64,000 bases of DNA from Burkholderia stagnalis (GCF_902830275.1 NZ_CADESW010000012.1:1-64000), one strand, 5' to 3'. Positions 49,726 to 59,732 are shown, numbered from the stretch's first letter. Made by a program: numbers and translations. The notes: generated by a model not told the origin, from the letters alone.

Positions 49726-49880
49726 CGATGCACCCGACGAATGCGGACTGCCGCGGTCACGGCGACCGACCTTGAGGAGCGCTTTTCCGATTGATATCCG
49801 AGGCGGCGGGGGCCGTCGAACCCACCCCGCGCCGCCGCTCGCACCACGCTGACCGTTTTTTCCACGCAGGACCATTCGTC

Positions 49881-51194
49881 ATGACGCAATCCGCTTTCCG
49901 CGCCCAGTTGCTGACCTTCAGCGGCGACCCGGCGCAATCCGACCAGGCCGCGCACTACGAGGCCGACGGCCTCCTGATCGTCGACGACGGCAAGGTCGTC
50001 GCGGCCGGCCCGCACGCGCAGCTCACCGCGACGCTCGCGCCCGACGCGCACGTGCACGACCTGCGCGACAAGCTGATCGTGCCCGGCTTCATCGACACGC
50101 ACATCCACTATCCGCAGACGGACATGATTGCGTCGCCGGCGCCCGGCCTGCTGCCGTGGCTCGACAAGTACACGTTCCCGACCGAGCGGCAGTTCGCCGA
50201 CCCCGACCACGCGCGCGAGGTCGCGGAATTCTTCGTCGACGAACTGCTCGCGTGCGGCACGACGAGCGCGCTCGTCTACTGCACGGTGCACAAGCAGTCG
50301 GCCGATGCGCTGTTCGCGGCGAGCGATGCGCGCGACCTGCGGATGATCGCGGGCAAGGTGCTGATGGACCGCAACTGCCCCGAGTTCCTGCGCGACACCG
50401 CGCAGTCGGGTTACGACGACAGCCTGGAGCTGATCGGCCGCTGGCACGGCCGCGGCCGTCAGATGTACGCGCTCACGCCGCGCTTCGCGCCGACCTCGAC
50501 CGAGGCGCAGCTCGAGGCCTGCAGCGAACTCGCGCGCCGCCATCCGGACGTGTTCGTGCAGAGCCACGTCGCGGAGAACGTCGACGAGGTGAAGTGGGCG
50601 GCCGAGCTGTTCCCCGGCCACCGCAGCTACCTCGACATCTACGATCACTACGGGCTGCTGCGCCGCCGCGCGGTGTACGGCCACTGCATCCACCTCGACG
50701 ACGAGGACCGCCGCCGGATGGCCGAGACGGGCACCGTGGTCGCGCACTGCCCGACGTCGAACTTCTTCCTCGGCAGCGGGCTGTTCGATTTCGACAAGGC
50801 GGGCGAATACGGCGTGCCGGTCGCGCTCGCGACCGACGTCGGCGGCGGCACGTCGTTCTCGATGCTGCAGACGATGAACGAGGCGCACAAGGTGGCCCGG
50901 CTGTCGGGCCACCACCTGAGCGCCACGCGGATGTTCTGGCTCGCGACCACGGGCGCCGCGCAGGCGCTCGATCTCGCGGATACGGTCGGCACGCTCGCGC
51001 CGCGCACCGAGGCCGATTTCGTCGTGCTCGATCCGCAGGCGACGCCGCTGCTCGCGCGCCGCACGAAGCGCGCGGAATCGCTCGAGGAACTGCTGTTCGC
51101 GTTCGCGCTGCTCGGCGACGACCGGGCCGTGTACCGGACCTATGCGGCCGGCCGCTGCGTGCACGAACGCGGCACCGCGCGCCGCGCGGCCTGA
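49881..51194 (+). CDS. guaD: Guanine deaminase
   Basis: 437 residues from the ATG at 49881 (MTQSAFRAQLLTF); 30 open codons upstream are not conserved. Converts guanine to xanthine. Zinc ligands are in PGFIDTHIHYPQTDM and the later SHVAENVDEV and HCIHLDDED. ATDVGGGTSFSML supplies the catalytic Asp. PRFAPTSTEAQL is the guanine-binding segment typical of GuaD. Last gene of the xdhC-add-guaD group, with a 155-nt gap before it. Confidence 0.95.
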   Translation: MTQSAFRAQLLTFSGDPAQSDQAAHYEADGLLIVDDGKVVAAGPHAQLTATLAPDAHVHDLRDKLIVPGFIDTHIHYPQTDMIASPAPGLLPWLDKYTFPTERQFADPDHAREVAEFFVDELLACGTTSALVYCTVHKQSADALFAASDARDLRMIAGKVLMDRNCPEFLRDTAQSGYDDSLELIGRWHGRGRQMYALTPRFAPTSTEAQLEACSELARRHPDVFVQSHVAENVDEVKWAAELFPGHRSYLDIYDHYGLLRRRAVYGHCIHLDDEDRRRMAETGTVVAHCPTSNFFLGSGLFDFDKAGEYGVPVALATDVGGGTSFSMLQTMNEAHKVARLSGHHLSATRMFWLATTGAAQALDLADTVGTLAPRTEADFVVLDPQATPLLARRTKRAESLEELLFAFALLGDDRAVYRTYAAGRCVHERGTARRAA

Positions 51195-51386
51195 CGGTAC
51201 GCCTGCCTGCGCGCGTCACGCGTCGCGTGCCGCACGGGTCGGGTGTTTTGGACGGGCGCATGGCGTCCGTTTGTTTTGCCCATGCCGCGGTCATGCCGCA
51301 TTTCCGGGCTGCCCGGCCGCGCCCTTTGCGGCCTCCGCTCGCCGCGAAGCGGCCCCCGGCCGCTTTCCGCGCCCCATGCGCCGTGC

Positions 51387-51392
51387 TAGAAT
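51387..51392 (+). promoter_or_regulatory. Candidate -10 for the riboswitch-controlled transcript
   Basis: TAGAAT at 51387-51392 lies 9 nt before the start of the riboswitch core, as expected for its promoter. Confidence 0.5.
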
Positions 51393-51399
51393 CCGCTCC

Positions 51400-51528
51400 T
51401 CATTGGGGAGTAGCCGCTCCGCTCGATGCCTCGCGCCACCGGCGCGCATCGTGACGGAGGCGTCCGTCAACAGACTTGGCCGTTCGGCCATGGCGGGCGC
51501 AGCCACCGAAGGCCTGGCGAGACCGATG
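51400..51528 (+). promoter_or_regulatory. yybP-ykoY manganese riboswitch
   Basis: The diagnostic core starts TTGGGGAGTAGCC (from 51403) and is closed by GGCGAGACCGATG (ending about 51528), the counterpart of the conserved GCAAGACC. Between them is a GC-rich variable stem. This element folds on Mn2+ and lets expression proceed. It is followed 82 nt later by a GDT1-family gene, the usual partner. The exact ends are approximate. Confidence 0.82.
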
Positions 51529-51609
51529 GTTCACAGTGCGCCGCATCAGGGCCCGGCGCGCGGTGGATCGTCGCTCGCACGCACAACAACAGGCCCGTGG
51601 AACCCCGTC

Positions 51610-52182
51610 GTGACCCAAGCCTTCCTGATCTCCACCGGCGCCGTCGCTCTCGCAGAAATCGGCGACAAGACCCAGCTGCTTTCCCTCGTGCTCGCCGCGC
51701 GTTACCGCAAGCCCGTGCCGATCATCCTCGGCGTGCTGGTGGCGACGCTCGTCAACCACGCGTGCGCCGGCGCGCTCGGCGAATGGCTCGGCGCGCTCGT
51801 CACGCCGTCGATCATGCGCTGGGCGCTCGCGTTCTCGTTCATCGGGATGGGGCTGTGGATCCTGGTGCCGGACAAGCTCGACGCCGACGAAGCCAACGCG
51901 AACCGCACGCGGCTCGGCGTGTTCGGCGCGACCTTCGTCGCGTTCTTCCTCGCCGAGATGGGGGACAAGACCCAGCTCGCGACCGTCGCGCTCGCCGCGC
52001 GCTTCCAGGACTACATCGGCGTGGTCGCCGGGACGACGTTCGGGATGATGCTCGCGAACGTGCCGGCGATCCTGCTCGGCGACCGTTTCGCGCACCGCCT
52101 GCCGACCACGGTCGTGCACGGGATCGCGGCGGTGCTGTTCATCGTGCTCGGCGCGCTCGCGCTGTTCGGCGCCGGAATGTGA
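51610..52182 (+). CDS. TMEM165/GDT1 family manganese (or calcium) exporter
   Basis: 190 residues from a GTG at 51610. An inner-membrane protein with six helices in two repeats. Each repeat carries the family metal-binding motif: AEIGDKTQL (residues ~15-23) and AEMGDKTQLATVAL (~115-128). Bacterial members export Mn2+, which fits the manganese riboswitch upstream. The frame is open 150 codons further upstream, but this is only a shadow within the leader. Confidence 0.92.
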   Translation: MTQAFLISTGAVALAEIGDKTQLLSLVLAARYRKPVPIILGVLVATLVNHACAGALGEWLGALVTPSIMRWALAFSFIGMGLWILVPDKLDADEANANRTRLGVFGATFVAFFLAEMGDKTQLATVALAARFQDYIGVVAGTTFGMMLANVPAILLGDRFAHRLPTTVVHGIAAVLFIVLGALALFGAGM

Positions 52183-52258
52183 CCGGCGCCGCGGTGGCGG
52201 CAGGCGGCGGCAGGCGGAGCCCGGCGAACCGGCGTGCCGGCATCCGCCGCCGCGCGCG

Positions 52259-52954
52259 TTACTTGGCCGCCGCCGCGCCGGACGCGGGCGCGGCCGGCAC
52301 CACGCGTTCGTTGGACGCCGGCGCGGCCGGCCCGCCCCGTTTGTCGACCGGCAGGCGCACTGTCCTGACCGCGCCGTTGCCGAGCGGGAAATCGGCGAGC
52401 GCGCTGCGTGCGAGGAACGGCATCGCATACAGCAGCGCACCGTTGTCGCCGGTCGTGCGCGCGGTGACGTTATAGACCTCCTTGCCCGTCGCGCGCTCGG
52501 TGATCCGGATCCCGAGCATGTAGTCGAACACCTGGTAAGTCTGGTTCACGTAGCCGGTCGGCATCGGGCCCCAGGGCCCCCACGGGCCCCACGGCCCGCG
52601 GCGCCAGTACGGCCCCGGGAACCACGGGTCGTAATAGACCGGCTGCGGCACCGTCACCAGATCGCTGCCGACGCCGTACGTCAGCCCGACCAGGTAGCGG
52701 GCGCTCGCCTGCGGCGCCTGCCGGAACGCGTACGCGGACAGCTCGTTCGCGACGATCGGCTCGTAGGTCGACTGCTCGATGCTGTTCTTCTGCGCGTCGC
52801 TGCGCGCGAACGCATACGTGCGTGTCGCATCGCTGCCGCTCCAGTCGGAGAAGGCCGTGACCTGGGTCGTCACGTAGCTGGTGCAGCCCGCCAGCAGCGC
52901 CACGCACAGCGCCGCCGCCCATCCCGCACCGCGTTGAATCCATTCGCGTTTCAT
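52259..52954 (-). CDS. DUF4136 lipoprotein
   Basis: 231 residues from the ATG at 52954 (MKREWIQRGAGW). A lipoprotein signal ends in LLAGC (Cys at about residue 24). The DUF4136 core has QVTAFSDWSGSDATRTYAF and ANELSAYAFRQAP. In the middle is a WGP repeat (RRGPWGPWGPWGPM), and the C-terminal ~25 residues are Ala/Pro low complexity. DUF4136 proteins are envelope proteins of unknown function. Convergent with the GDT1 gene. Confidence 0.87.
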   Translation of the reverse strand: MKREWIQRGAGWAAALCVALLAGCTSYVTTQVTAFSDWSGSDATRTYAFARSDAQKNSIEQSTYEPIVANELSAYAFRQAPQASARYLVGLTYGVGSDLVTVPQPVYYDPWFPGPYWRRGPWGPWGPWGPMPTGYVNQTYQVFDYMLGIRITERATGKEVYNVTARTTGDNGALLYAMPFLARSALADFPLGNGAVRTVRLPVDKRGGPAAPASNERVVPAAPASGAAAAK

Positions 52955-53139
52955 GATCATCCTCGTCAATCCGTCACCCGCTGGCCGCATCGCGCGACGC
53001 GGACGGGATGCCGATAATACGCGGACTGTCCGGCGCGGTAAAAAGTTCGCACGGCACGCAAACTCAAGCCTTTGTACAATGGGCCGGTTCACCGGGCCGC
53101 GCCGCGCGCCCGCCCCCGATTCCCCCGACCTCGACGACC

Positions 53140-55830
53140 ATGTCCGACAACGCCAATTCCGCCGTGATCCGCCGCGCCGACTACACGCCGCCGGCCTTCC
53201 TCATCGATTCCGTTGCCCTCGAGTTCGACCTGGCACCGGCCCGCACGATCGTCAGGAATACGATGCGCGTGCGCCGCAACCCCGACGCCGCCCCGGCCCC
53301 GCATCTGGAGCTGATGGGCGAGGCCCTGGAATTCGTCGGCGCGCGGCTGGACGGCGCGCCCTGCACGGCCCGCGCGCACGAGCACGGGCTGACGGTCGAG
53401 AACGTGCCCGACGCGTTCGAGCTGACGATCGACAGCGCCTGCGCGCCCGACCAGAACACGACGCTGTCCGGCCTGTACGTATCGAGCGGCAATTTCTTCA
53501 CGCAGTGCGAGGCCGAAGGCTTCCGCCGCATCACCTACTTCCTCGACCGGCCCGACGTGATGGCGTCGTATACGGTGACGCTGCGCGCCGACAAGGCCGC
53601 ATACCCGGTGCTGCTGTCGAACGGCAACCTCGTCGACTCGGGCGACCTGCCCGACGGCCGCCACTTCGCGAAATGGGAAGACCCGTTCCGCAAGCCGAGC
53701 TACCTGTTCGCGCTCGTCGCGGGCACGCTGGTCGCGATCGAGGAGACGATCACGACCGGTTCCGGCAAGGACAAGCTGCTGCAGGTATGGGTCGAGGCGC
53801 ACGACCTCGACAAAACCCGCCACGCGATGGACTCGCTGATCCACTCGATCCGCTGGGACGAAAAGCGCTTCGGCCTCGAGCTCGATCTCGACCGCTTCAT
53901 GATCGTCGCGGTCGGGGACTTCAACATGGGTGCGATGGAGAACAAGGGGCTCAACATTTTCAACACGAAGTACGTGCTGGCGAACCCCGAAACGGCGACC
54001 GACACCGATTTCGCGAACATCGAATCGGTGGTCGGCCACGAGTACTTCCACAACTGGACGGGCAACCGCGTGACCTGCCGCGACTGGTTCCAGCTGAGCC
54101 TGAAGGAAGGCCTGACGGTGTTCCGCGACCAGGAGTTCTCGGCCGACATGGCCGCCGGCGACGACGTCGAATCGGCGGCCCGCGCGGTCAAGCGCATCGA
54201 GGACGTGCGCGTGCTGCGCCAGCTGCAGTTCGCCGAGGACGCGGGCCCGATGGCGCACCCGGTGCGCCCTGAAAGCTACGTCGAGATCAACAACTTCTAC
54301 ACGATGACCGTCTACGAGAAAGGCTCGGAAGTCGTGCGGATGTACCAGACGCTGTTCGGCCGCGACGGCTTCCGCAAGGGGATGGACCTGTACTTCCAGC
54401 GTCACGACGGCCATGCGGTGACCTGCGACGATTTCCGTCACGCGATGGCCGACGCGAACGGCCGCGACCTCGCGCAGTTCGAGCGCTGGTACAGCCAGGC
54501 CGGCACGCCGCGCGTGACGGTGAAGACCGCATACGACGCGGCCGCGCGACGCTACACGGTCACGCTCGCGCAGGGCTACGGCGACGCGTCGCCCGCCGCG
54601 CGCGAAACGCAGCAGGGGCCGCTGCTGATTCCGTTCGCGCTCGGCCTGATCGGCCGCGACGGCCGCGACCTGCCGCTGCGCCTCGACGGCGACGCGGCCG
54701 CATCGGGCACGACGCGCGTGCTCGAGTTCACCGACACCGAGCAGGCCTTCACGTTCGTCGACGTGCCGGAACAGCCGCTGCCGTCGCTGCTGCGCAACTT
54801 CTCGGCGCCGGTGATCGTCGAGTACGACTACAGCGACGACGACCTCGCGTTCCTGCTCGCGCACGATAGCGATCCGTTCAACCGCTGGGAAGCGGGCCAG
54901 CGCCTCGCGACGCGCGCGCTGCTGACGCTCGCGTCGCGCGCAGCCGCAAACGAGCCGCTCGCGCTCGGCGAGAACTTCGTCGCCGCGTTCCGCCGCGTGC
55001 TGACCGACGACACGCTGTCGCCGGCGTTCCGCGAACTCGCGCTGACGCTGCCGTCGGAGACCTACCTCGCCGACCAGATGGCCGAGTCCGATCCGGCCGC
55101 CGTCCACCGCGCGCGCCAGTTCGTGCGCCGCCAGCTCGCGACCGCGCTGCGCGCCGAGTGGCTCGCCGCGTACGAGCAGCACCAGACGCCGGGCACGTAC
55201 GAGCCGACGCCGGACGCGTCGGGCCGCCGCGCATTGAAGAACCTCGCGCTCGCGTACCTCGCCGAGCTTGAGGATCCGGCCGACGCGGTGCGTCTCGCGA
55301 ACGCGCAATACGACGCGGCGAACAACATGACCGATCGCGCGGCCGCGCTCGGCGCGCTGTTGTCGGCCGCCGCGGCGGGCGCGAACGCGCCGGCCGAGCG
55401 TGCGCTGGCCGATTTCTACGGGCGCTTCGAGAAGGAAGCGCTCGTGATCGACAAATGGTTCGCGATGCAGGCCGCGCAGCGCGGCACGCCCGCGCAGCCG
55501 ACGCTCGCCAAGGTGCGCAAGCTGCTCGCGCATCCGGCGTTCAACCTGAAGAACCCGAACCGGGCGCGCTCGCTGATCTTCAGCTTCTGCGCGGCGAACC
55601 CCGCGCAGTTCCACGCGGCGGACGGCTCCGGTTACGCGTTCTGGGCCGAACAGGTGCTCGCGCTCGACGCGATCAACCCGCAGGTTGCCGCGCGCCTCGC
55701 CCGCTCGCTCGAGCTGTGGCGCCGCTTCACGCCGGCGCTGCGCGACCGGATGAAAACGGCGCTCGAACAGGTTGCCGCCGGCGCGAAGTCGCGCGACGTA
55801 CGCGAGATCGTCGAGAAGGCGCTCGCCTGA
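53140..55830 (+). CDS. pepN: Aminopeptidase N
   Basis: 896 residues from the ATG at 53140 (MSDNANSAVIRRADY). M1-family zinc aminopeptidase. The exopeptidase motif GAMEN is at 264-268 and the zinc site HEYFH at His300-His304 with Glu323 in LKEGLTVFRDQEF. The alanyl-type PepN length and C-terminal helical domain (residues ~540-896) match E. coli PepN. It degrades cytoplasmic peptides. The frame is open upstream to 53008 without conservation. A terminator follows. Confidence 0.96.
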   Translation: MSDNANSAVIRRADYTPPAFLIDSVALEFDLAPARTIVRNTMRVRRNPDAAPAPHLELMGEALEFVGARLDGAPCTARAHEHGLTVENVPDAFELTIDSACAPDQNTTLSGLYVSSGNFFTQCEAEGFRRITYFLDRPDVMASYTVTLRADKAAYPVLLSNGNLVDSGDLPDGRHFAKWEDPFRKPSYLFALVAGTLVAIEETITTGSGKDKLLQVWVEAHDLDKTRHAMDSLIHSIRWDEKRFGLELDLDRFMIVAVGDFNMGAMENKGLNIFNTKYVLANPETATDTDFANIESVVGHEYFHNWTGNRVTCRDWFQLSLKEGLTVFRDQEFSADMAAGDDVESAARAVKRIEDVRVLRQLQFAEDAGPMAHPVRPESYVEINNFYTMTVYEKGSEVVRMYQTLFGRDGFRKGMDLYFQRHDGHAVTCDDFRHAMADANGRDLAQFERWYSQAGTPRVTVKTAYDAAARRYTVTLAQGYGDASPAARETQQGPLLIPFALGLIGRDGRDLPLRLDGDAAASGTTRVLEFTDTEQAFTFVDVPEQPLPSLLRNFSAPVIVEYDYSDDDLAFLLAHDSDPFNRWEAGQRLATRALLTLASRAAANEPLALGENFVAAFRRVLTDDTLSPAFRELALTLPSETYLADQMAESDPAAVHRARQFVRRQLATALRAEWLAAYEQHQTPGTYEPTPDASGRRALKNLALAYLAELEDPADAVRLANAQYDAANNMTDRAAALGALLSAAAAGANAPAERALADFYGRFEKEALVIDKWFAMQAAQRGTPAQPTLAKVRKLLAHPAFNLKNPNRARSLIFSFCAANPAQFHAADGSGYAFWAEQVLALDAINPQVAARLARSLELWRRFTPALRDRMKTALEQVAAGAKSRDVREIVEKALA

Positions 55831-55866
55831 CGGCGTCGCCCGCGGCTCGTTCGCCGCGCATGACAA

Positions 55867-55900
55867 AGCCGGCGCCGCGCGATGCGGCGCCGGCTTTTTT
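55867..55900 (+). terminator. Rho-independent terminator after pepN
   Basis: AGCCGGCGCCGC-GCGAT-GCGGCGCCGGCT forms a 12-bp stem followed by TTTTT. It lies about 37 nt after the pepN stop. Confidence 0.93.
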
Positions 55901-56034
55901 GCGCCCCCGGCCGGCCGGCGCGGCGGGATCGGGCCGCCCGGCCGTGTAACCGGACGAAAAAAGCGGTCGTTGCGTGAGGCACGACGGGTAAAATCGAGGC
56001 AATTCAAGGATTATTTGGCCTCTCGGAGTCTGTC

Positions 56035-57048
<1,014 letters not shown>

Positions 57049-57161
57049 TTGCAAGGCAACACTGGACGGCGTCGCGAGACGCACGTACAATCGCGCCTCG
57101 CGATGCAGCCCTAAGGGGTCGCATCGCGGTGAAATGAAATTGGAAGACCTGTCGAAGCAGG

Positions 57162-57209
57162 GGTTTTGCGAAGCAGCCGAAAAAAGCTGAAAAATTTTTC
57201 GCAAAACCT
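57162..57209. repeat. 10-bp inverted repeat upstream of tRNA-Thr
   Basis: GGTTTTGCGA (57162-57171) and TCGCAAAACC (57200-57209) are perfect reverse complements 28 nt apart. A small inner hairpin CAGC/GCTG lies in the loop. The repeat ends immediately before the tRNA-Thr promoter. Confidence 0.5.
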
Positions 57210-57211
57210 AT

Positions 57212-57241
57212 TGCCAAGATCGAAGATTCCACCATATAATT
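57212..57241 (+). promoter_or_regulatory. tRNA-Thr promoter
   Basis: -35 TTGCCA (57212-57217) and -10 TATAAT (57236-57241) are 18 nt apart, with the tRNA starting 14 nt after the -10. Confidence 0.8.
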
Positions 57242-57254
57242 TCATTTCTCTGCT

Positions 57255-57330
57255 GCCGGTGTAGCTCAGTTGGTAGAGCAGCGCATTCGTAATGCGAAGG
57301 TCGTAGGTTCGACTCCTATCTCCGGCACCA
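57255..57330 (+). tRNA. tRNA-Thr (anticodon CGT)
   Basis: 76 nt including the encoded 3' CCA. The acceptor pairs GCCGGTG / TCTCCGGC-ACCA, D arm GTAGCTCAGTTGGTAGAGCA, anticodon loop TTCGTAA (CGT reads ACG) and T arm GGTTCGACTCC are all present. A perfect promoter stands in front and a terminator directly behind. Confidence 0.96.
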
Positions 57331-57336
57331 AGATAA

Positions 57337-57370
57337 AAAGGCCTGACAAGCAATCGCTTGTCAGGCCTTT
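57337..57370 (+). terminator. Terminator of tRNA-Thr
   Basis: AAAGGCCTGACAAGC-AATC-GCTTGTCAGGCCTTT forms a 15-bp stem seven nt after the tRNA; the final T run is only three nt. Confidence 0.85.
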
Positions 57371-57638
57371 ATCGTTTTCCGCGCCGGAAAGCGATAAACG
57401 TACTCATCGCATCGCAGCACTCGCTGCGGTCAACGTCCTCCTCCACAAGATTCGACTCGCGCGCTGCGCAGACAAATCCCCTGGAAAATCCCGATCGCAG
57501 TACATAACATTACTTAACGATCCTGACCCGCCTATCGCGCTACATTGCGTGGGCGACGCTGCGTAGTCGACGTACCGCGCTGGCCGGCACACCGCACGGC
57601 GTCCGGTCTTATCGATTCGTTACAAGGAGAGGACAACC

Positions 57639-57893
57639 ATGACTCATGGCTTGATTATGTGGCTCATCATCGGCGCGATTGCCGGCTGGCTTGCCGGCGT
57701 GCTCGTCAAGGGCGGCGGCTTCGGGCTCATCGTCGACATCATCGTCGGGATCGTCGGCGCGATCATCGGCGGCTGGCTCGCGGGGCTGCTCGGCATCAGC
57801 ATCGGCAGCGGCTTCTTCGGCTCCGTGATCGTCGCGGTCATCGGCGCGGTGATCCTGCTGTTCGTGATCCGCCTGTTCAAGCGAGCCACCTGA
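57639..57893 (+). CDS. GlsB/YeaQ/YmgE-family stress membrane protein
   Basis: 84 residues with three hydrophobic helices and glycine-rich turns: LIMWLIIGAIAGWLAGVLVK, GLIVDIIVGIVGAIIGGWLA and SVIVAVIGAVILLFVIRLF. The GWLAGxLxxGxGFG motif is the family signature (transglycosylase-associated, Pfam Transgly_assoc). Inner membrane, often stress induced; exact role unclear. An AAGGAGAGG ribosome binding site is strong. The 268-nt region in front is AT-rich and contains the promoter. A weak terminator follows. Confidence 0.9.
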   Translation: MTHGLIMWLIIGAIAGWLAGVLVKGGGFGLIVDIIVGIVGAIIGGWLAGLLGISIGSGFFGSVIVAVIGAVILLFVIRLFKRAT

Positions 57894-57925
57894 CGCACCT
57901 GTCGCTCCGCTTCGCAAGCCTTCGT

Positions 57926-57946
57926 GCGCGCCATCGGGCGCGCTTT
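57926..57946 (+). terminator. Weak terminator after the GlsB-type gene
   Basis: GCGCGCC-ATCG-GGCGCGC is a 7-bp stem with only three T afterwards. Confidence 0.45.
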
Positions 57947-57993
57947 CGCAGTCACCGGCGCACGGCCCGATCGCCGTGCGCCGCCCCACCCTC

Positions 57994-58476
57994 TCAACGA
58001 CGCGGCGCCGCGCGCAGCCAGCCATCGAGCACGGCGGGCGTCAGCAATCCACTGCGCGCGTCGCGCACGCCGTCGCGGCCGATCCATACGGTGCGCGGCA
58101 GTTCTCCCCGCCATTCCGCATCGAGCGCCGTGCGCAGGCGTTCCGGCATCGCCTCGGCGTTCGCATACTGCGCGACGTGCGGCGGCAGGTTCATCTGCGC
58201 GAGCGCCTGTCCGATCGCCGCGCCGTTCTCGTCGTACGCATCCATGGCCACCATCGCGATGCGCACCTCCGGGTGACGGCGCTGCCATTCGACGAGATGC
58301 GCGGCATTCTCGCGACAGTACCCGCAGTCGAGCGACCAGATTTCGACCGCCAACGGCCGCTCGTGCGCACGCTCGAACAACCGGCCGACATCGGCCGCGC
58401 GCAGCGGCTGCAGCGCGCCGGCCAGCGCCGGCCCGCACGCGAGCACCAGGCTCGCCAGCACGATCAGGCGCTTCAT
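57994..58476 (-). CDS. Thioredoxin-fold protein, last gene of the cruR operon
   Basis: 160 residues. A signal sequence (MKRLIVLASLVLACGPALAG; possibly lipidated at Cys14) precedes a TlpA/thioredoxin-like domain. The active site is CGYC at Cys51-Cys54 in LDCGYCRENA. The domain lacks the usual cis-Pro context VPTT, so the fold is weakly conserved at the end. Its ATG overlaps the preceding BNR-gene stop (ATGA), so the two are translationally coupled. A role in copper delivery or cysteine reduction on the cluster-bearing partner is likely but inferred. Confidence 0.78.
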   Translation of the reverse strand: MKRLIVLASLVLACGPALAGALQPLRAADVGRLFERAHERPLAVEIWSLDCGYCRENAAHLVEWQRRHPEVRIAMVAMDAYDENGAAIGQALAQMNLPPHVAQYANAEAMPERLRTALDAEWRGELPRTVWIGRDGVRDARSGLLTPAVLDGWLRAAPRR

Positions 58477-59732
58477 TGCCCGCCCTCCACCGCAATCAGC
58501 CGGTAGCCGTCGTTGCGCGTGCGCCATGACAAGTAGACGCGCCCCGCATCGTCGAGCAGTTGCGGATTGTCGCTCGCCCCCGACGTCGACGCGATCACGC
58601 GCGGCTCCGACCAGTGCGCGCCGCGATCGTCAGAGCGGCGCAACTTGATCTGCATCGTGTCGCCGTCGAACGCCTTCCACGCGAGCCACACGATATCGCC
58701 GCGCGCGACCATCGCCGCATGCGAAGCCTGCTCGCCCGGCGCGGCCGGATTCGCGCCGAACGCCCATGCGGCGCCGAGCGGCCGGCCGTCCGCGGCGATC
58801 CGCGAATAGAACACGTCGGCACGGCCGTCGACCACGCCGAACCACGCAAGATGCCGCGTGCCGTCCGACGTGATCGCGAGCGCCGGACCATGGTCGGGGC
58901 ACGCCTCGACGTGCCAGTTCGAGAACGTCGTGCGCAGCGGCGCAACCGGTGCATCGGCCGAGGCCGGCAGCACCGCAAGCGCGTGATCGCGAATCTGGCC
59001 CGGGAACACGTTGCGCCACGCAGCCTCCACGCGCCCGGCCGGGTCGATTGCCATCGCGATCCGGCAGCATTCGCAGGTGTGGTCGGTCACCTTGCGCTCC
59101 GGCTCGAACGATGCGCCGCCGTCGCGCGACACCGCGTAGTAGATCGCCGCGCCGTCGTACGCCTGCCCGGCCGCCTTCGCGGCGGTCAGGTCGCGCTTGT
59201 CGATCCAGGCCAGATAGATCCGTCCCGCGGGGTCGACCGCCATCATGTCGAAGCGGTGCGTGATCATCTGCCTGTCGCGATGCACGGTGATCGGCACACT
59301 CCACGTCGCGCCGCCGTCCAGCGAGCGCGAGAAGCGCACCATCCCCGTATAAGGCGCGTCGAGCGGCATCGACCACGACACGTAGATCGCGCGGCCGTCC
59401 GGGCTCGCCGCGACCTTCGGACGGTTTTCCGCGCTGGTGTAGATCGATTCCGGCATCGCGTTGACGGTCACCGCGGCAGACAGCGTGCGGCCCGCGTCGT
59501 CGGAATGCGCGACGACCACATGCTCGCCCTCGACCCACGCGGCCCACAACCGATGCCGCGCATCGAACGCGGCGCCGGTGGCGAGCGGCTGCTTCTGCGA
59601 CGCGACCGCCGCCTGCATGCCCATGTGCGCGGCGTGCGGATCGGCGGGCTTCGCCGCGTCGTGCGCGCCGGCAGCGGACAGCCCCGCGAGCCACAGCGCG
59701 CAGCCTGCCGCGAATGATTTCACAGCGACCAT
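58473..59732 (-). CDS. BNR-repeat (sialidase-like fold) periplasmic protein, copper-operon member
   Basis: 419 residues from the ATG at 59732, which overlaps the receptor gene by 13 nt. A signal peptide (residues 1-23) is followed by a His/Met-rich start (DPHAAHMGMQ). Several BNR/Asp-box motifs, such as SRSLDGGATWSVP, AVSRDGGASFEP and RRSDDRGAHWSEP, show a beta-propeller like that of exo-sialidases, but no sialidase catalytic residues were recognised. His219-Cys220-x-Cys222-Cys223 (DHTCECC) is a plausible metal site. Context suggests copper binding or handover in the periplasm, not sugar cleavage. Confidence 0.78.
   Translation of the reverse strand: MVAVKSFAAGCALWLAGLSAAGAHDAAKPADPHAAHMGMQAAVASQKQPLATGAAFDARHRLWAAWVEGEHVVVAHSDDAGRTLSAAVTVNAMPESIYTSAENRPKVAASPDGRAIYVSWSMPLDAPYTGMVRFSRSLDGGATWSVPITVHRDRQMITHRFDMMAVDPAGRIYLAWIDKRDLTAAKAAGQAYDGAAIYYAVSRDGGASFEPERKVTDHTCECCRIAMAIDPAGRVEAAWRNVFPGQIRDHALAVLPASADAPVAPLRTTFSNWHVEACPDHGPALAITSDGTRHLAWFGVVDGRADVFYSRIAADGRPLGAAWAFGANPAAPGEQASHAAMVARGDIVWLAWKAFDGDTMQIKLRRSDDRGAHWSEPRVIASTSGASDNPQLLDDAGRVYLSWRTRNDGYRLIAVEGGQ

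Noticed and set aside
53089-56007. 972-codon minus-strand open frame opposite pepN
   Set aside because: Fully antisense to pepN, with Arg/Val/Glu-rich composition and no domain; a GC-content artefact.
57371-57638. AT-rich region before the GlsB-type gene as a possible sRNA
   Set aside because: No terminator or recognisable fold was found; it is most simply a promoter region.
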